Assembly: GCA_963769765.1 (NCBI GenBank)
Contig: CAVYNA010000003.1
Span: 186,001 to 250,000 of the forward strand
DNA: 64,000 bases
Reading direction: 5' to 3'
Origin: Bog-756 sp963769765
GTDB lineage: Bacteria > Actinomycetota > Acidimicrobiia > Acidimicrobiales > RAAP-2
The position numbers were made by a program, and so were the translations under genes. Shown one piece after another: positions 50,515-59,422 of this stretch. The notes beneath the pieces were generated by a model that ran no database searches, was not told the origin of the DNA, and saw only the letters and a program-made list of their open reading frames with translations. Position 1 is the first letter of the stretch; every line of letters begins with the position of its first letter.

Positions 50515-50937
50515 ACTTCGCCGCTCCTCCGGATCGTCCGACGGGCCTTCATCCGCTCCCTGTCCATCCACTCCCTGACCATGGCACCCTCGACCCCGGC
50601 GGCGGTTGACCAAGACGAGAACCTGTTCTAGCGTCCGCACCGGGCCAGCGCCAACCCGCTCCGGCCGTCAGGGGTCAACAGGGGCCGCCTGGGCAATCGG
50701 CCACTCCCGGCACCATCGGTTCCTGGCTGAACCCGGTGCGGGTCCGGTTGCGGGTCCGGGTCCGGATCCGGGTCAGCGGTGATCCGAACCGGACCGCAGC
50801 GCAAGACAAAACAGCGCAACACAACGCATCGCAAGACAGGTCCGTACCATTCACAAAACGTTGAGTGTCTCACCGACGAGGCACATCGAGCAGGAGCCGG
50901 GCACCGTCAGGGTCCGGCCCGTTGGGAGTTGAGCACC
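50515..50937. other. Divergent promoter region, SDR / acyl-CoA synthetase
   Basis: About 420 bp. It contains the KstR-like box at 50617-50630 and a run of GGGTCC/CGGGTCCGG repeats at about 50735-50775. No gene was recognised. Confidence 0.55.
50617..50630. promoter_or_regulatory. KstR-like operator, site 1
   Basis: GAGAACCTGTTCTA: a palindrome AGAAC-CT-GTTCT that fits the mycobacterial KstR pattern TnnAACnnGTTnnA except for the first base. It lies between divergent SDR and acyl-CoA synthetase genes. Confidence 0.6.
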
Positions 50938-52488
50938 ATGGGCGATCTCGGTTTTTGGGCACTGGCGCACGAAGAGCCGGACCACCTCGCCCTGGTCGAT
51001 CCTTCGGGCATCGAGTTCTCGGCGGGCGAGCTGCTCGGCCGCGTGAACCAGGTCGTCCACGGCCTGCGCGGGCTCAACCTCCAACAGGGGGACGTCGTCG
51101 CGACCCTGCTCCCCAACGGCGTCGAGATGTTCGAGCTCTATCTGGCCGCGCTGCAGGCCGGCTGGTACCTCGTGCCGATCAACCATCACCTCGTCGGCAC
51201 CGAGGTCGCCTACATCCTGTCCGACTCCGGTGCGAAGGCGTTCGTGGCGCACGAGCGGTTCGCCGAGGTCGCCCTCGACGCGGCCGAGGAGGCAGAGCTG
51301 CCGTCTTCGGTCTGCTTCGCGGTCGGCGAGATCACCGGATTCGGCTCATTCGCAAGATTGCGGGACTCCCAGCCCACCGACGACCCTGCCGACCGGACCA
51401 TCGGCGACGTCATGAACTACACGTCCGGCACGACCGGCAATCCCAAGGGTGTCTACCGGCCGCTGAGCGGTGCGTCACCCGAGGACGCGGCGCTCGGTCT
51501 GTCGGGCATCCTGTTCCTCTTCGGGATCCAGCCCCAGGACGACAACGTCCACATCGTGGGCTCGCCGCTGTACCACACGGCCGTCCTGCGCTTCTCCGGC
51601 GCATCGATCCACCTCGGTCACACGATCGTCCTCATGGACAAGTGGCTGCCCGAGGAGATGCTCCAGCTCATCGAGAAGTACCGGGTGACCAGTTCGCACA
51701 TGGTGCCGACCCAGTTCCACCGGCTGCTCGCACTTCCCGAGGACGTCCGTGACAAGTACGACATGTCATCGCTCCAGCACATGATCCACGCCGCCGCTCC
51801 CTGCCCGGTCGACGTGAAGTACAAGATGATCGAGTGGTGGGGCAACAGCGTCGACGAGTACTACGCGGCCTCCGAGGGAGGCGGCACCCTGGTGACCGCC
51901 GAGGAGTGGCTCGAGAAGCCGGGCACTGTCGGCAAGCCATGGCCCATCTCCGAGATCGCCGTCTTCGACGACGAGGGCAACAAGGTCGAGGAACCCGGCA
52001 CCATCGGCACCGTCTACATGTCGATGCAGACCGGCGACTTCTCGTACCACAAGGACGAGCAGAAGACGAAGAGCAACCGCATCGGCAAGTACTTCACCGT
52101 CGGGGATGTCGGATTCATCGACGAGGACGGCTACCTCTTCTTGCGCGACCGGAAGATCGACATGATCATCTCGGGCGGCGCAAACATCTATCCGGCCGAG
52201 ATCGAGAACGTCCTCCTCGGGTTCCCGAAGGTCGCCGACGTCGCCGTCTTCGGCATCCCCAACGAGGACTGGGGCGAGGAGATCAAGGCCGTGATCGAGC
52301 CGGCCGAAGGAGTCGAGGCCTCGCCGGCGCTGGCCGATGAGATCCTCGAGTACTGCTCGACCCGGCTCGCCAAGTTCAAGACGCCGAAGTCGATCGATTT
52401 CACCGACTCGATGCCCCGCGACCCGAACGGGAAGCTCTACAAGCGCAAGCTCCGCGATCCCTACTGGGAAGGCCGCGAGAAGATCTGA
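50938..52488 (+). CDS. Acyl-CoA synthetase (FadD type)
   Basis: A 516-residue adenylate-forming enzyme that activates a carboxylic acid to its CoA thioester. 'MNYTSGTTGNPKGV' is the ATP phosphate loop. 'DEYYAASEGGG', 'FTVGDVGFIDEDGYLFLRDRKIDMIISGGANIYPAEIENVL' (with the hinge Asp-Arg) and 'PRDPNGKLYKRKL' (catalytic Lys) complete the set. The style is that of actinobacterial FadD enzymes for bulky or steroid-derived acids. The ATG at 50938 has a GGGAG about 10 nt upstream. The KstR-like box about 310 bp upstream and the SDR, hydratase and thiolase genes nearby suggest a shared catabolic role. Confidence 0.9.
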   Translation: MGDLGFWALAHEEPDHLALVDPSGIEFSAGELLGRVNQVVHGLRGLNLQQGDVVATLLPNGVEMFELYLAALQAGWYLVPINHHLVGTEVAYILSDSGAKAFVAHERFAEVALDAAEEAELPSSVCFAVGEITGFGSFARLRDSQPTDDPADRTIGDVMNYTSGTTGNPKGVYRPLSGASPEDAALGLSGILFLFGIQPQDDNVHIVGSPLYHTAVLRFSGASIHLGHTIVLMDKWLPEEMLQLIEKYRVTSSHMVPTQFHRLLALPEDVRDKYDMSSLQHMIHAAAPCPVDVKYKMIEWWGNSVDEYYAASEGGGTLVTAEEWLEKPGTVGKPWPISEIAVFDDEGNKVEEPGTIGTVYMSMQTGDFSYHKDEQKTKSNRIGKYFTVGDVGFIDEDGYLFLRDRKIDMIISGGANIYPAEIENVLLGFPKVADVAVFGIPNEDWGEEIKAVIEPAEGVEASPALADEILEYCSTRLAKFKTPKSIDFTDSMPRDPNGKLYKRKLRDPYWEGREKI

Positions 52489-52527
52489 CCGTCCCGGGCA
52501 CTGCTCGGGGCCCCAGCCCGTCGACCG

Positions 52528-53283
52528 CTACTCCTCGGGTTGCTCCAGCACCTCGAAGGTTCCCTGGAGGTCGGCGGCGGCACCTTCACGCGCGGCCTCT
52601 GCACGGATCATTGCGAGCATGACCGGATCGGCTTCGTCGACGTTGCCCTCGGCGATCGCGATGAACTGGGTCGGACGGATGAGGATGAACAGCCCGTCCG
52701 CCTCGGCGGTCAACAGCTCGCCTTGGTACATGCCCGCCCATGCCCGCACCTTGCGACCGTCCCGGCTGAGGCAGCGCGCCACGATGCGGAGATCGGTCCG
52801 GAGCGGCGTCGGCTTGCGGTAGCGGACGGTCAAGGTCCCGGTCATCCCGGGAAGCCCCGCGACGATCACGGCCGCGCCCAGCACCTCGTCGAAGGTCTCG
52901 GCGATGACCCCGCCGTGCACACAGGTCGGCGGCCCCTCGTACTGATAGTCGAAGTTCACCTCGGCGCGGATCTCGCGGAACCCGCCCTCCTCGCCATCGA
53001 CCACTCGCAGGGTCACCGGCGGCGAGACAGGGTTGGCCATCCCGATGATCGGGCTGGTCGGGAAGAACTCCTGGGCGGGTTTGTTGGTGTCAGGCTGGCC
53101 GCGTGGCCGCTTGCCGGGCCCTTTCCGTGCGGCGAGCCGCTCGGCGATCGCCTCGACCTCGCGGGCGGCCTCGGCCACCTGGGCATCGTCCAGCTCGGCC
53201 GCGACGATCATCGCGATGATCGGCCTCATCGCCGCGGCCAACCGCTCTCGCGGATCCCCGACCGGGGCCTCGAAGCCGGTCAC
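52528..53283 (-). CDS. PaaI-type hotdog thioesterase with helical N-terminal extension
   Basis: A 251-residue protein. Residues 1-75 are helical ('DDAQVAEAAREVEAIAERLAARKG'). The hotdog domain follows: 'VNFDYQYEGPPTCVHGGVIAETFDEVLGAAVIVAG' (H-G-G-V before the central helix), 'TGTLTVRYRKPTPLRTDLRIVARCLSRDGRKVRAWAGMYQ' and 'AEADGLFILI'. The plan resembles THEM4-like acyl-CoA thioesterases. The GTG at 53283 overlaps the stop of the enoyl-CoA hydratase gene as GTGA, so the pair is translationally coupled. It probably frees CoA from an intermediate of the same pathway. Confidence 0.82.
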   Translation of the reverse strand: MTGFEAPVGDPRERLAAAMRPIIAMIVAAELDDAQVAEAAREVEAIAERLAARKGPGKRPRGQPDTNKPAQEFFPTSPIIGMANPVSPPVTLRVVDGEEGGFREIRAEVNFDYQYEGPPTCVHGGVIAETFDEVLGAAVIVAGLPGMTGTLTVRYRKPTPLRTDLRIVARCLSRDGRKVRAWAGMYQGELLTAEADGLFILIRPTQFIAIAEGNVDEADPVMLAMIRAEAAREGAAADLQGTFEVLEQPEE

Positions 53284-54074
53284 GTGCGCCGGTAGACCGG
53301 CGGGCGCTTCTCGGCGAAAGCTTTCTGGCCCTCCTTCGCGTCCTCGGTGCCGAAGATTGGCCAGCCGATCTCGAGCTCGATCTTGAGCGCATCGTCCTCG
53401 GGGATGCCCTCGGTGGCGCGGACCGACTTCTTGATCGCTTCCACTGCGAGCGGACCGTTCGCGCCGATGACTTCGGCGATCTCGAGGGCAGTCTCGAGCG
53501 CCTTGCCGTCGGGGACCACCCGGCCGATGAGGCCGATCTCCTTCGCCTCCTGGGCAGAGACCTCGCGAGCGGTCAACAACAGGTCCATGGCGACGGTGAA
53601 CGGGATCTGCCGCCGGAGTCGCACGGTCGAGCCTCCCAGCGGGAAGAGGCCGCGCCGGGCTTCGAAGACACCGAACTTCGCGTTCTCGCCGGCGACCCTG
53701 ATGTCGGTCGCCTGGAGGATCTCGGTGCCGCCGGCGACCGCCCAGCCCTCGACCGCTGCGATCAGCGGCTTCTTGAGCGCGTAGTGACGCAGGAGGGCCT
53801 TCCAGTGGAGGTCCGGATCCTTCGCCATCCGCTCCTGGACCGCTTCGTTGCCCGGGCCGGACATCGACTTCAAGTCCATGCCTGCGCAGAACGTGCCGCC
53901 CGCTCCGGTCAGGATCGCGCAGCGGATCTCGTCGTTGGAGTCGATCTCGACCCATGCGTCCGCCATGCCCATCAGCATCGGTCCCGAGAGCGCGTTCTTC
54001 GCCTCCGGGCGGTTCATGGTCACGACGGCCGTCGAACCGACCCGCTCGTAGCTCAGGTGTTCGGTGCTGATCAC
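53280..54074 (-). CDS. Enoyl-CoA hydratase / crotonase family protein
   Basis: A 264-residue crotonase-fold enzyme from a GTG at 54074; AAAGGAG lies 8 nt upstream. 'TAVVTMNRPEAKNALSGPMLMGM', 'CAILTGAGGTFCAGMDLKSMSG' (first oxyanion segment), 'LIAAVEGWAVAGGTEILQATDIRVAGENAKFGVFEARRGLFPLGGS' and 'FAEKRPPVYRRT' (typical end) are present. The residue in the second catalytic position is Glu ('FEARRG'), as expected for hydratase-type chemistry. It is followed by the coupled thioesterase and preceded by a KstR-like box 123 bp upstream. Confidence 0.88.
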   Translation of the reverse strand: MISTEHLSYERVGSTAVVTMNRPEAKNALSGPMLMGMADAWVEIDSNDEIRCAILTGAGGTFCAGMDLKSMSGPGNEAVQERMAKDPDLHWKALLRHYALKKPLIAAVEGWAVAGGTEILQATDIRVAGENAKFGVFEARRGLFPLGGSTVRLRRQIPFTVAMDLLLTAREVSAQEAKEIGLIGRVVPDGKALETALEIAEVIGANGPLAVEAIKKSVRATEGIPEDDALKIELEIGWPIFGTEDAKEGQKAFAEKRPPVYRRT

Positions 54075-54196
54075 GCTCGCTGCTCCTTTCGGAGGCCGAC
54101 GAGATCGGTCGGCCCAGCGCGACGCAGGTACGCCGCTCATCGGTTCACGCCTCGCACCGGCCCGCGCGGGCCGGACCCGAGGGTTCGGTACAGAAG

Positions 54197-54210
54197 TAGA
54201 ACACATTCTA
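54197..54210. promoter_or_regulatory. KstR-like operator, site 2
   Basis: TAGAACACATTCTA: TAGAA/TTCTA arms. It matches TnnAACnnGTTnnA except for one base (ATT instead of GTT). It lies upstream of the enoyl-CoA hydratase-thioesterase pair. Confidence 0.5.
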
Positions 54211-54266
54211 GTTTGGTCGGCGAAGACATCCCGTCCGGGTCGGCGCCCGGGCCGCGACCGGTGCCG

Positions 54267-56477
54267 TCAGCTGCCTGGGATGAACGTCGCGGCGGCGATG
54301 CCGACGATCGGCCGGTTGAGCGGGAGCCCGCCCATCGAACCCTCGAACGGCGCGTCCCCGAAGGAGAAGATGCCGCCGTCGGCCGCGACCAGCCAGTACC
54401 CGTCACCGGTCGGGGTCACGGCCACGCCCACGACGGGCTTGACCAGGTCGATCCCACCCGTCGATCCGAAGAACGGAGCCATGCCGAACGAAAAGATGCC
54501 GCCGTCCGAGCCGACCAGCCAGTAGCCGCCACCGTCCAGGGTGGAGGCCATGCCGACGACAGGCCGGTTGAGCGTGATCGCGCCGGTCGAGCCGAAGTAT
54601 CCGGCATCGCCGAACGCGAAGACGCCACCGTCGGACGCGACGAGCCAGTACCCGCGGCCGTCGGGCGTTGCCGCCATCCCGACCACCGGTCGGTTGAGCG
54701 GCGTGCCACCGGTCGAGCCGAAGTATCCGGCATCGCCGAACGCGAAGACGCCGCCATCGGAGGCGACCAGCCAGTAGCCACGACCGTCGGACGTTGCCGC
54801 CATCCCGACGACCGGCTGGACGAGCTGGATCGCTCCTGTCGAGCCGAAGTATCCGGCATCGCCGAACGCGAAGACGCCGCCATCGGAGGCGACCAGCCAG
54901 TAGCCCTGATGATCAGGGGAGGAGGCCATGCCCACGATCGGTCGGTTGAGAGCGACCGAACCCGTCGAGCCGAAGAACCCTGCTCCGCCGAGGCTGAAAA
55001 TGCCGCCGTCGGACGCAGCCAGCCAATAGCCCGAGCGGGGCGGAGGAGGCGTCGGGGGACCGGGCAGTCCGTCCGGTCCGTCGAACGCGTGGACCTCGGT
55101 CGACGAAGGCGCGAGGACGAGGCCGTCCGCCGCGGACGGTGACGGGAACGAGGACGAGGACGACCCGATGGAGAACTGCTGTACCAGCGCGCCGTTCGAG
55201 GCGTTGAGCGAGTCGAGATCGCCGCCACCGATCGACCACACCAACCCGCCGGCGACGATCGGCGAGTTGTTCGCCCCGCTCCCCGTCTGCCACTGGATGG
55301 TCGGCGTGCTCGCCGTAGGCGTCACCGCGGTGACGCCGTTGCTGCACGGAACGTAGAGGGTCCCACCGACGTCGGCGGACCCTCCGTCGGCGAAGCAGAA
55401 CGAGGGGTTCGAGGCCACCTGCCCGCCGACGTTGCCCAGACCGCCCTGAGCGAGGACGTAGGCAGCGGTCGACTTGCCGACCTGGAACACGAGGCCGTTG
55501 GGTAGGAGTGCCGGCGCCGTCGAGCCGAGGTCCGCGTCCCCTCCGTTGTCCGAGTACCAGCGGCTCGGGGCGAAGTAGTCGAGGAGCTGCATCGTCGGGC
55601 TCAGCTCGAGCACGCCGTCGCTGTTGTCATACGGGTCGTTGGCACGATGGAAGGCGCTGTTGCCGGTCGCCAACCAGACGTCGCCCTTCGCGTCGATCGT
55701 CGGTGCCGCGCCACCCATCCAGACGGCGCCCTGGCTGTCGCCCGGCAAGGTGGCCACCGTGAACGTCGTCGGCGCCGATCCGTCCTCCGGGGCGGCGACG
55801 ACCAGCCCGTGGTAGGTGCTGCAGTCGCCGGAGTTGCCGCCGAATCCGGCGATCACGCGCCCTTTGTCGAGCGCGAGTGACGCACGTTGCAGCTGGGCCG
55901 CCGGAGTGGTGCCCGCGGGATCGATGACCTCGTCGAGCAGGACCGCCCCGTTGTAGATGTCCAGGCCGACCAGGTGATGGGAGGCGATCCCCGGCCCCGG
56001 AACCGCTTCGTCGGCCACGACGAAGATCTCCGAACGCGACGTGTCGATGACCGGCGTCGAGGTGATCCCGACGGTGGGTGCGATGTTGCCACACGGAAGT
56101 GCCGAAGAGGCCACCGGCGTGCCGACGTGGGCCGACCAGAGCACCGACCCGGCGTCGGCGGCCAGTGCGTAGACGGTGTCGTTCTCGGTCGCGACGAAGA
56201 CCCGACCGGTTGCGACGAGCGGCTGTCCGTAGAGCTGCCCGTCGAACGTCGGCGAGGTCCACGCCGGAGCTGCCGGCGAGAAGGAGGTTCCCGATGCGTC
56301 GACCCCGCTCCGCAGCGAATTCTGGTCGAACGTCGTCCACTCCGAGCTCGGAACGACAAGTGGCCTCCCCCCGGTCGACGCGGCCGCGGCGCTCACCACG
56401 CTTGGAGTTCGGACGACCATGAGCAAGCCCATGAAGCCGACGCATCCAACGAGGACGGCCGTGGTACGCGTCATCAT
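54267..56477 (-). CDS. Secreted double propeller-type protein (PQQ-like repeats plus six 42-residue repeats)
   Basis: About 736 residues. A signal peptide ('TTAVLVGCVGFMGLLMVVRTPSVVSA') leads to a domain of beta-propeller repeats (about residues 35-470, e.g. 'GQPLVATGRVFVATENDTVYALAADAGSVLWSAHVG'), as in PQQ-like/quinoprotein folds, with scattered Cys. A Pro-rich linker ('GPPTPPPPRS') is followed by six near-identical repeats of 42 residues starting 'GYWLVASDGGVFAFGDAGYFG'. The same repeat module is at the end of the Cys-rich protein of the mau-like unit. No PQQ-binding Trp/Asp set was identified, so enzyme activity is not claimed. A surface or binding role is likely. Confidence 0.8.
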   Translation of the reverse strand: MMTRTTAVLVGCVGFMGLLMVVRTPSVVSAAAASTGGRPLVVPSSEWTTFDQNSLRSGVDASGTSFSPAAPAWTSPTFDGQLYGQPLVATGRVFVATENDTVYALAADAGSVLWSAHVGTPVASSALPCGNIAPTVGITSTPVIDTSRSEIFVVADEAVPGPGIASHHLVGLDIYNGAVLLDEVIDPAGTTPAAQLQRASLALDKGRVIAGFGGNSGDCSTYHGLVVAAPEDGSAPTTFTVATLPGDSQGAVWMGGAAPTIDAKGDVWLATGNSAFHRANDPYDNSDGVLELSPTMQLLDYFAPSRWYSDNGGDADLGSTAPALLPNGLVFQVGKSTAAYVLAQGGLGNVGGQVASNPSFCFADGGSADVGGTLYVPCSNGVTAVTPTASTPTIQWQTGSGANNSPIVAGGLVWSIGGGDLDSLNASNGALVQQFSIGSSSSSFPSPSAADGLVLAPSSTEVHAFDGPDGLPGPPTPPPPRSGYWLAASDGGIFSLGGAGFFGSTGSVALNRPIVGMASSPDHQGYWLVASDGGVFAFGDAGYFGSTGAIQLVQPVVGMAATSDGRGYWLVASDGGVFAFGDAGYFGSTGGTPLNRPVVGMAATPDGRGYWLVASDGGVFAFGDAGYFGSTGAITLNRPVVGMASTLDGGGYWLVGSDGGIFSFGMAPFFGSTGGIDLVKPVVGVAVTPTGDGYWLVAADGGIFSFGDAPFEGSMGGLPLNRPIVGIAAATFIPGS

Positions 56478-56575
56478 CGATGCGCCTCGTCGCTGCAGGG
56501 CAGCGGGGGCGGATGCCACGCGTCCCTTCTAGCCGACGGCCGACCCCACCGCCAGCATCCCGGCGTCGGGAGCGG

Positions 56576-57736
56576 TCAGATCCGTTCGATGATCGTGCCG
56601 GTGGCCAGCGCTCCGCCGCAGCACATCGAGACGAGCGCGAGGTTGCCGTCGGTCCGCTCGAGCTCGTGCAGCGCGGTGGTGATCAGGCGGGACCCGGTCG
56701 AGCCGACCGGGTGGCCCAGCGCGATCGCACCGCCGTTGACATTCACCTTGTCCCAGTCGACCTCGTGCACCCGGCCCCACGACATCACCACCGAGGCGAA
56801 GGCCTCGTTCACCTCGAAGAGGTCGATGTCGGACATGGACATTCCGGCCTTGCGCAGGACGTCGGCGGTTGCAGCGATCGGTCCGTCGAGGTGGAAGTAG
56901 GGATCGGAGCCGACGAGCGTCTGCGCCACGATGCGGGCACGCGGCCGGAGCCCGACCTCCTTCGCCTTCTTCTCCGACATCCAGAGGACCGCGGCGGCAC
57001 CGTCGGAGATCTGGGAGCTGTTGCCCGCCGTGTGCATCCCGTCGGGCAGGACCGGCTTCAGTGCCGCCAAGCCCTCTTTGGTCGTGTCACGGGGACCCTG
57101 GTCTTTCGCCACGAGCGTCTTCTCACCGGTCGGTCCGTCAGGACCCACGACCGGTGCCTCGAGCGGCACGATCTCGCGGTCGAATCGACCCTCGGCGACC
57201 GCGACCGCTGCTTTGCGCTGCGACTCGAAGCCGAGCCAGTCGACGTCAGCACGCGTGATGCCGTACTTCTCGGCGATGCGCTCTGCCGCGCCGAATTGGT
57301 CGGGCATGTCCCAGGGGAAGTTCTCCGGCCGCGACCGACCTGGGCCGTTGAAGGCGTTGGCCCCGAGCCCGACCCGGCTCATCGCCTCGACGCCGCACGC
57401 GATGCCGACCTCGATGGCGTCCGCGTTGACGAGGTTGGCGATGAAGTGGTTGGCCTGCTGCGCAGAGCCGCACTGGCAGTCGACCGTGGTCGCCGCGACT
57501 TCGTAGGGGAGGCCCTGGCTCAGCCAGGCCGTCCGGGTGACGTTGGATGCCTGCTCGCCGGCCTGGGTCACACACCCGCCGACGATCTGCTCGACGTCGC
57601 CGGGATCGACGCCGGCCCGCTTGACGAGCTCAACCTGTGCGGCACCGAGCAGCTCGGCGGCGTGGAAGCCGGACATCCAGCCGTTGCGCTTGCCGATCGG
57701 GGTGCGGACTGCTTCGACGATCACCGGCTTGGCCAT
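56576..57736 (-). CDS. Thiolase, FadA5-like 3-ketoacyl-CoA thiolase
   Basis: A 386-residue thiolase. The nucleophile is Cys89 in 'TTVDCQCGSAQQANHF'. This 'DCQCGS' context is that of the steroid side-chain thiolase FadA5 group. 'GMHTAGNSSQISDGAAAVLWMS', 'EVNEAFASVVMSW' (Asn-Glu-Ala-Phe), 'NVNGGAIALGHPVGSTGSR' (catalytic His) and 'SMCCGGALATGTIIERI' (second Cys) complete the active site. AAAGGGGAACC precedes the ATG at 57736. A perfect KstR-type palindrome lies 90 bp upstream. Steroid or branched-chain substrate is inferred from these two facts. Confidence 0.9.
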   Translation of the reverse strand: MAKPVIVEAVRTPIGKRNGWMSGFHAAELLGAAQVELVKRAGVDPGDVEQIVGGCVTQAGEQASNVTRTAWLSQGLPYEVAATTVDCQCGSAQQANHFIANLVNADAIEVGIACGVEAMSRVGLGANAFNGPGRSRPENFPWDMPDQFGAAERIAEKYGITRADVDWLGFESQRKAAVAVAEGRFDREIVPLEAPVVGPDGPTGEKTLVAKDQGPRDTTKEGLAALKPVLPDGMHTAGNSSQISDGAAAVLWMSEKKAKEVGLRPRARIVAQTLVGSDPYFHLDGPIAATADVLRKAGMSMSDIDLFEVNEAFASVVMSWGRVHEVDWDKVNVNGGAIALGHPVGSTGSRLITTALHELERTDGNLALVSMCCGGALATGTIIERI

Positions 57737-57825
57737 GACTGGTTCCCCTTTGAGGCTCTGGTCACGTGGACGCGACGTTGGGCGCGGATCGGCGGCTCGA
57801 GCGAGCGCATCCGGCGCACCAAGTA

Positions 57826-57839
57826 TAGAACCCGTTCTA
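57826..57839. promoter_or_regulatory. KstR-like operator, site 3 (perfect)
   Basis: TAGAACCCGTTCTA, a perfect 14-bp palindrome fitting TnnAACnnGTTnnA. It lies between the divergent thiolase (start 57736) and sterol-desaturase-like (start 57922) genes. Confidence 0.7.
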
Positions 57840-57921
57840 GTGGGATCGCCCCTCGCTCTTGTCCGACCGTGTGTCCAGGTGTCCGGTCGACGGCATCACG
57901 GCGAGCCTGCACAATGGACCG

Positions 57922-59215
57922 ATGGCCAAGGACCGCCCGGCGCCACCCGATCTCACCGTCCTCGCGGTCCCCGGGTACTTCGCCACCATGGCGGCCGAGT
58001 ACCTCTGGCTGCGCCGACGGAGCGAACAGCAAGGTCCGAGCGCGGGCGACTACGAGCGGCGCGACACGCTCGCGAGCCTCGCCATGGGCGTGGGGAGCCT
58101 CCTCGCCCCGCTCATCCTCCCGAAGATCCTCGCGCCGGTGACTCCCGGCAAGGGCCGCTACGGCCGGACCATCGTCAAGGTCGCGCTCGGCGCGGCGGCG
58201 GTGACCACGGCGGCGGACGTCGTCTCGCGCCGCCGGGGGACGCGTGCGGGCGCCGCAGCACGTCGATGCCCGGCATCTGCAGGACCCGTCGGCACGCGGG
58301 GAGTCGGACGACCGCATCGCCGAGCTCTCGCGCGCGGTCGCCTCGGTCGGAGGGGTCACCGCGGTGGTGGCCGGGGGTATCGCCGCGTCGACGGCCTGGG
58401 CCTCGCGCACGACGCCGGACCGCTTCTGGCGGCGTCGTCTCCTGCCCGAGCTCGACCAGGGGTGGGGTCCCCTCGCGCTCGCGGTCGTCGGGTGGGACTT
58501 CATCTACTACTGGAACCACCGGTTCATGCACGAGAGCCGTTACATGTGGGCCGTCCACGTGGTGCACCACTCCAGCGAGCGCTACAACCTCTCGACTGCG
58601 CTGCGCCAGCCGGTCGCGGACGCATTCGGCACCTCTCTCCCCTACGGGCTGCTCTGCCTGTTCGGGATCTCGCCCGAGCTCGTGATGACCGCCCGGGGAG
58701 TCAACCTCCTCTACCAGTACTGGATCCACACCGAGACGATCGACCGCATCGGCCCGCCCGAGGCGGTCCTCAACACCCCTTCACACCACCGGGTCCATCA
58801 CGGGTCGAACCGTCGCTACCTCGACCGCAACCACGGGAGCATCCTCATCATCTGGGACAAGATCTTCGGGACGTTCGAGCCCGAAGGCGAACCCGTGGTG
58901 TACGGACTCACGCGCAACATCAACACGTTCGATCCCGGGCGGATCGCGACCCACGAGTACCGCGACATGCTGCGCGATGTCGCACGTTCGACCACGTGGA
59001 GCGAACGGCTCTCGAACGTGTTCCGTGGTCCTGGTTGGGCAAAGGAGCGCGCAGCCCGGGCGGCTGCGGCCGGCGGCGACCGGACCGTGTCCGAGAACGG
59101 TCGCGACAACCGGAGTGGCGACGGGACGACCTCTCGCCGGCAGAGCGCCGGACCGGCCGTGGCCGCCAAGCGGTCGTCGGAGCAGACGAACCCGGCGGTC
59201 ACCACCGCGTCCTGA
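57922..59215 (+). CDS. Sterol desaturase / fatty acid hydroxylase family protein (one frameshift)
   Basis: A membrane di-iron hydroxylase of about 430 residues. The first 105 residues ('VLAVPGYFATMAAEYLWLRRR', 'MGVGSLLAPLILPKILAPV') are in one frame. From about 58240 the rest is in another, with the His motifs 'HRFMH', 'HVVHHSSE' and 'HHRVHH' and helices around 'GWGPLALAVVGWDFIYYW'. Removing one G from the G5 run at about 58235-58239 joins the halves as '...SRRRGRVRAPQHV...'. So the gene is either disrupted or affected by a homopolymer error. The ATG at 57922 follows CACAAT at 6 nt. It shares a KstR-like box with the thiolase gene. Confidence 0.82.
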
Positions 59216-59293
59216 TGCGCTGATGCGCTGATGCGTGCGCGCTGATGCGCTGATGCGCTGATGCGCTGATGCGCTGATGCGCTGATGCGCTGA
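59212..59293. repeat. 8-bp tandem repeat GCTGATGC
   Basis: About nine copies of GCTGATGC starting at the stop codon of the preceding gene. Unlike most others in the window, the unit is not a multiple of three. Confidence 0.85.
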
Positions 59294-59422
59294 GCCGATG
59301 CTCGTTTCGAACCAGCCGACCAGCGCGGCAAGGGCACAACCGACTGCCGCTCAGTCGCGCCGCCGTCGACCCGAGCAGCTGTCATACTTCCTGTCACTAC
59401 AAGCCGATCTGGGGGAACCAGC

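Noticed and set aside
59212..59293. Array of GCTGATGC units considered as a CRISPR
   Set aside because: Units are 8 bp and contiguous, with no spacers; the same holds for all other tandem repeats in the window.
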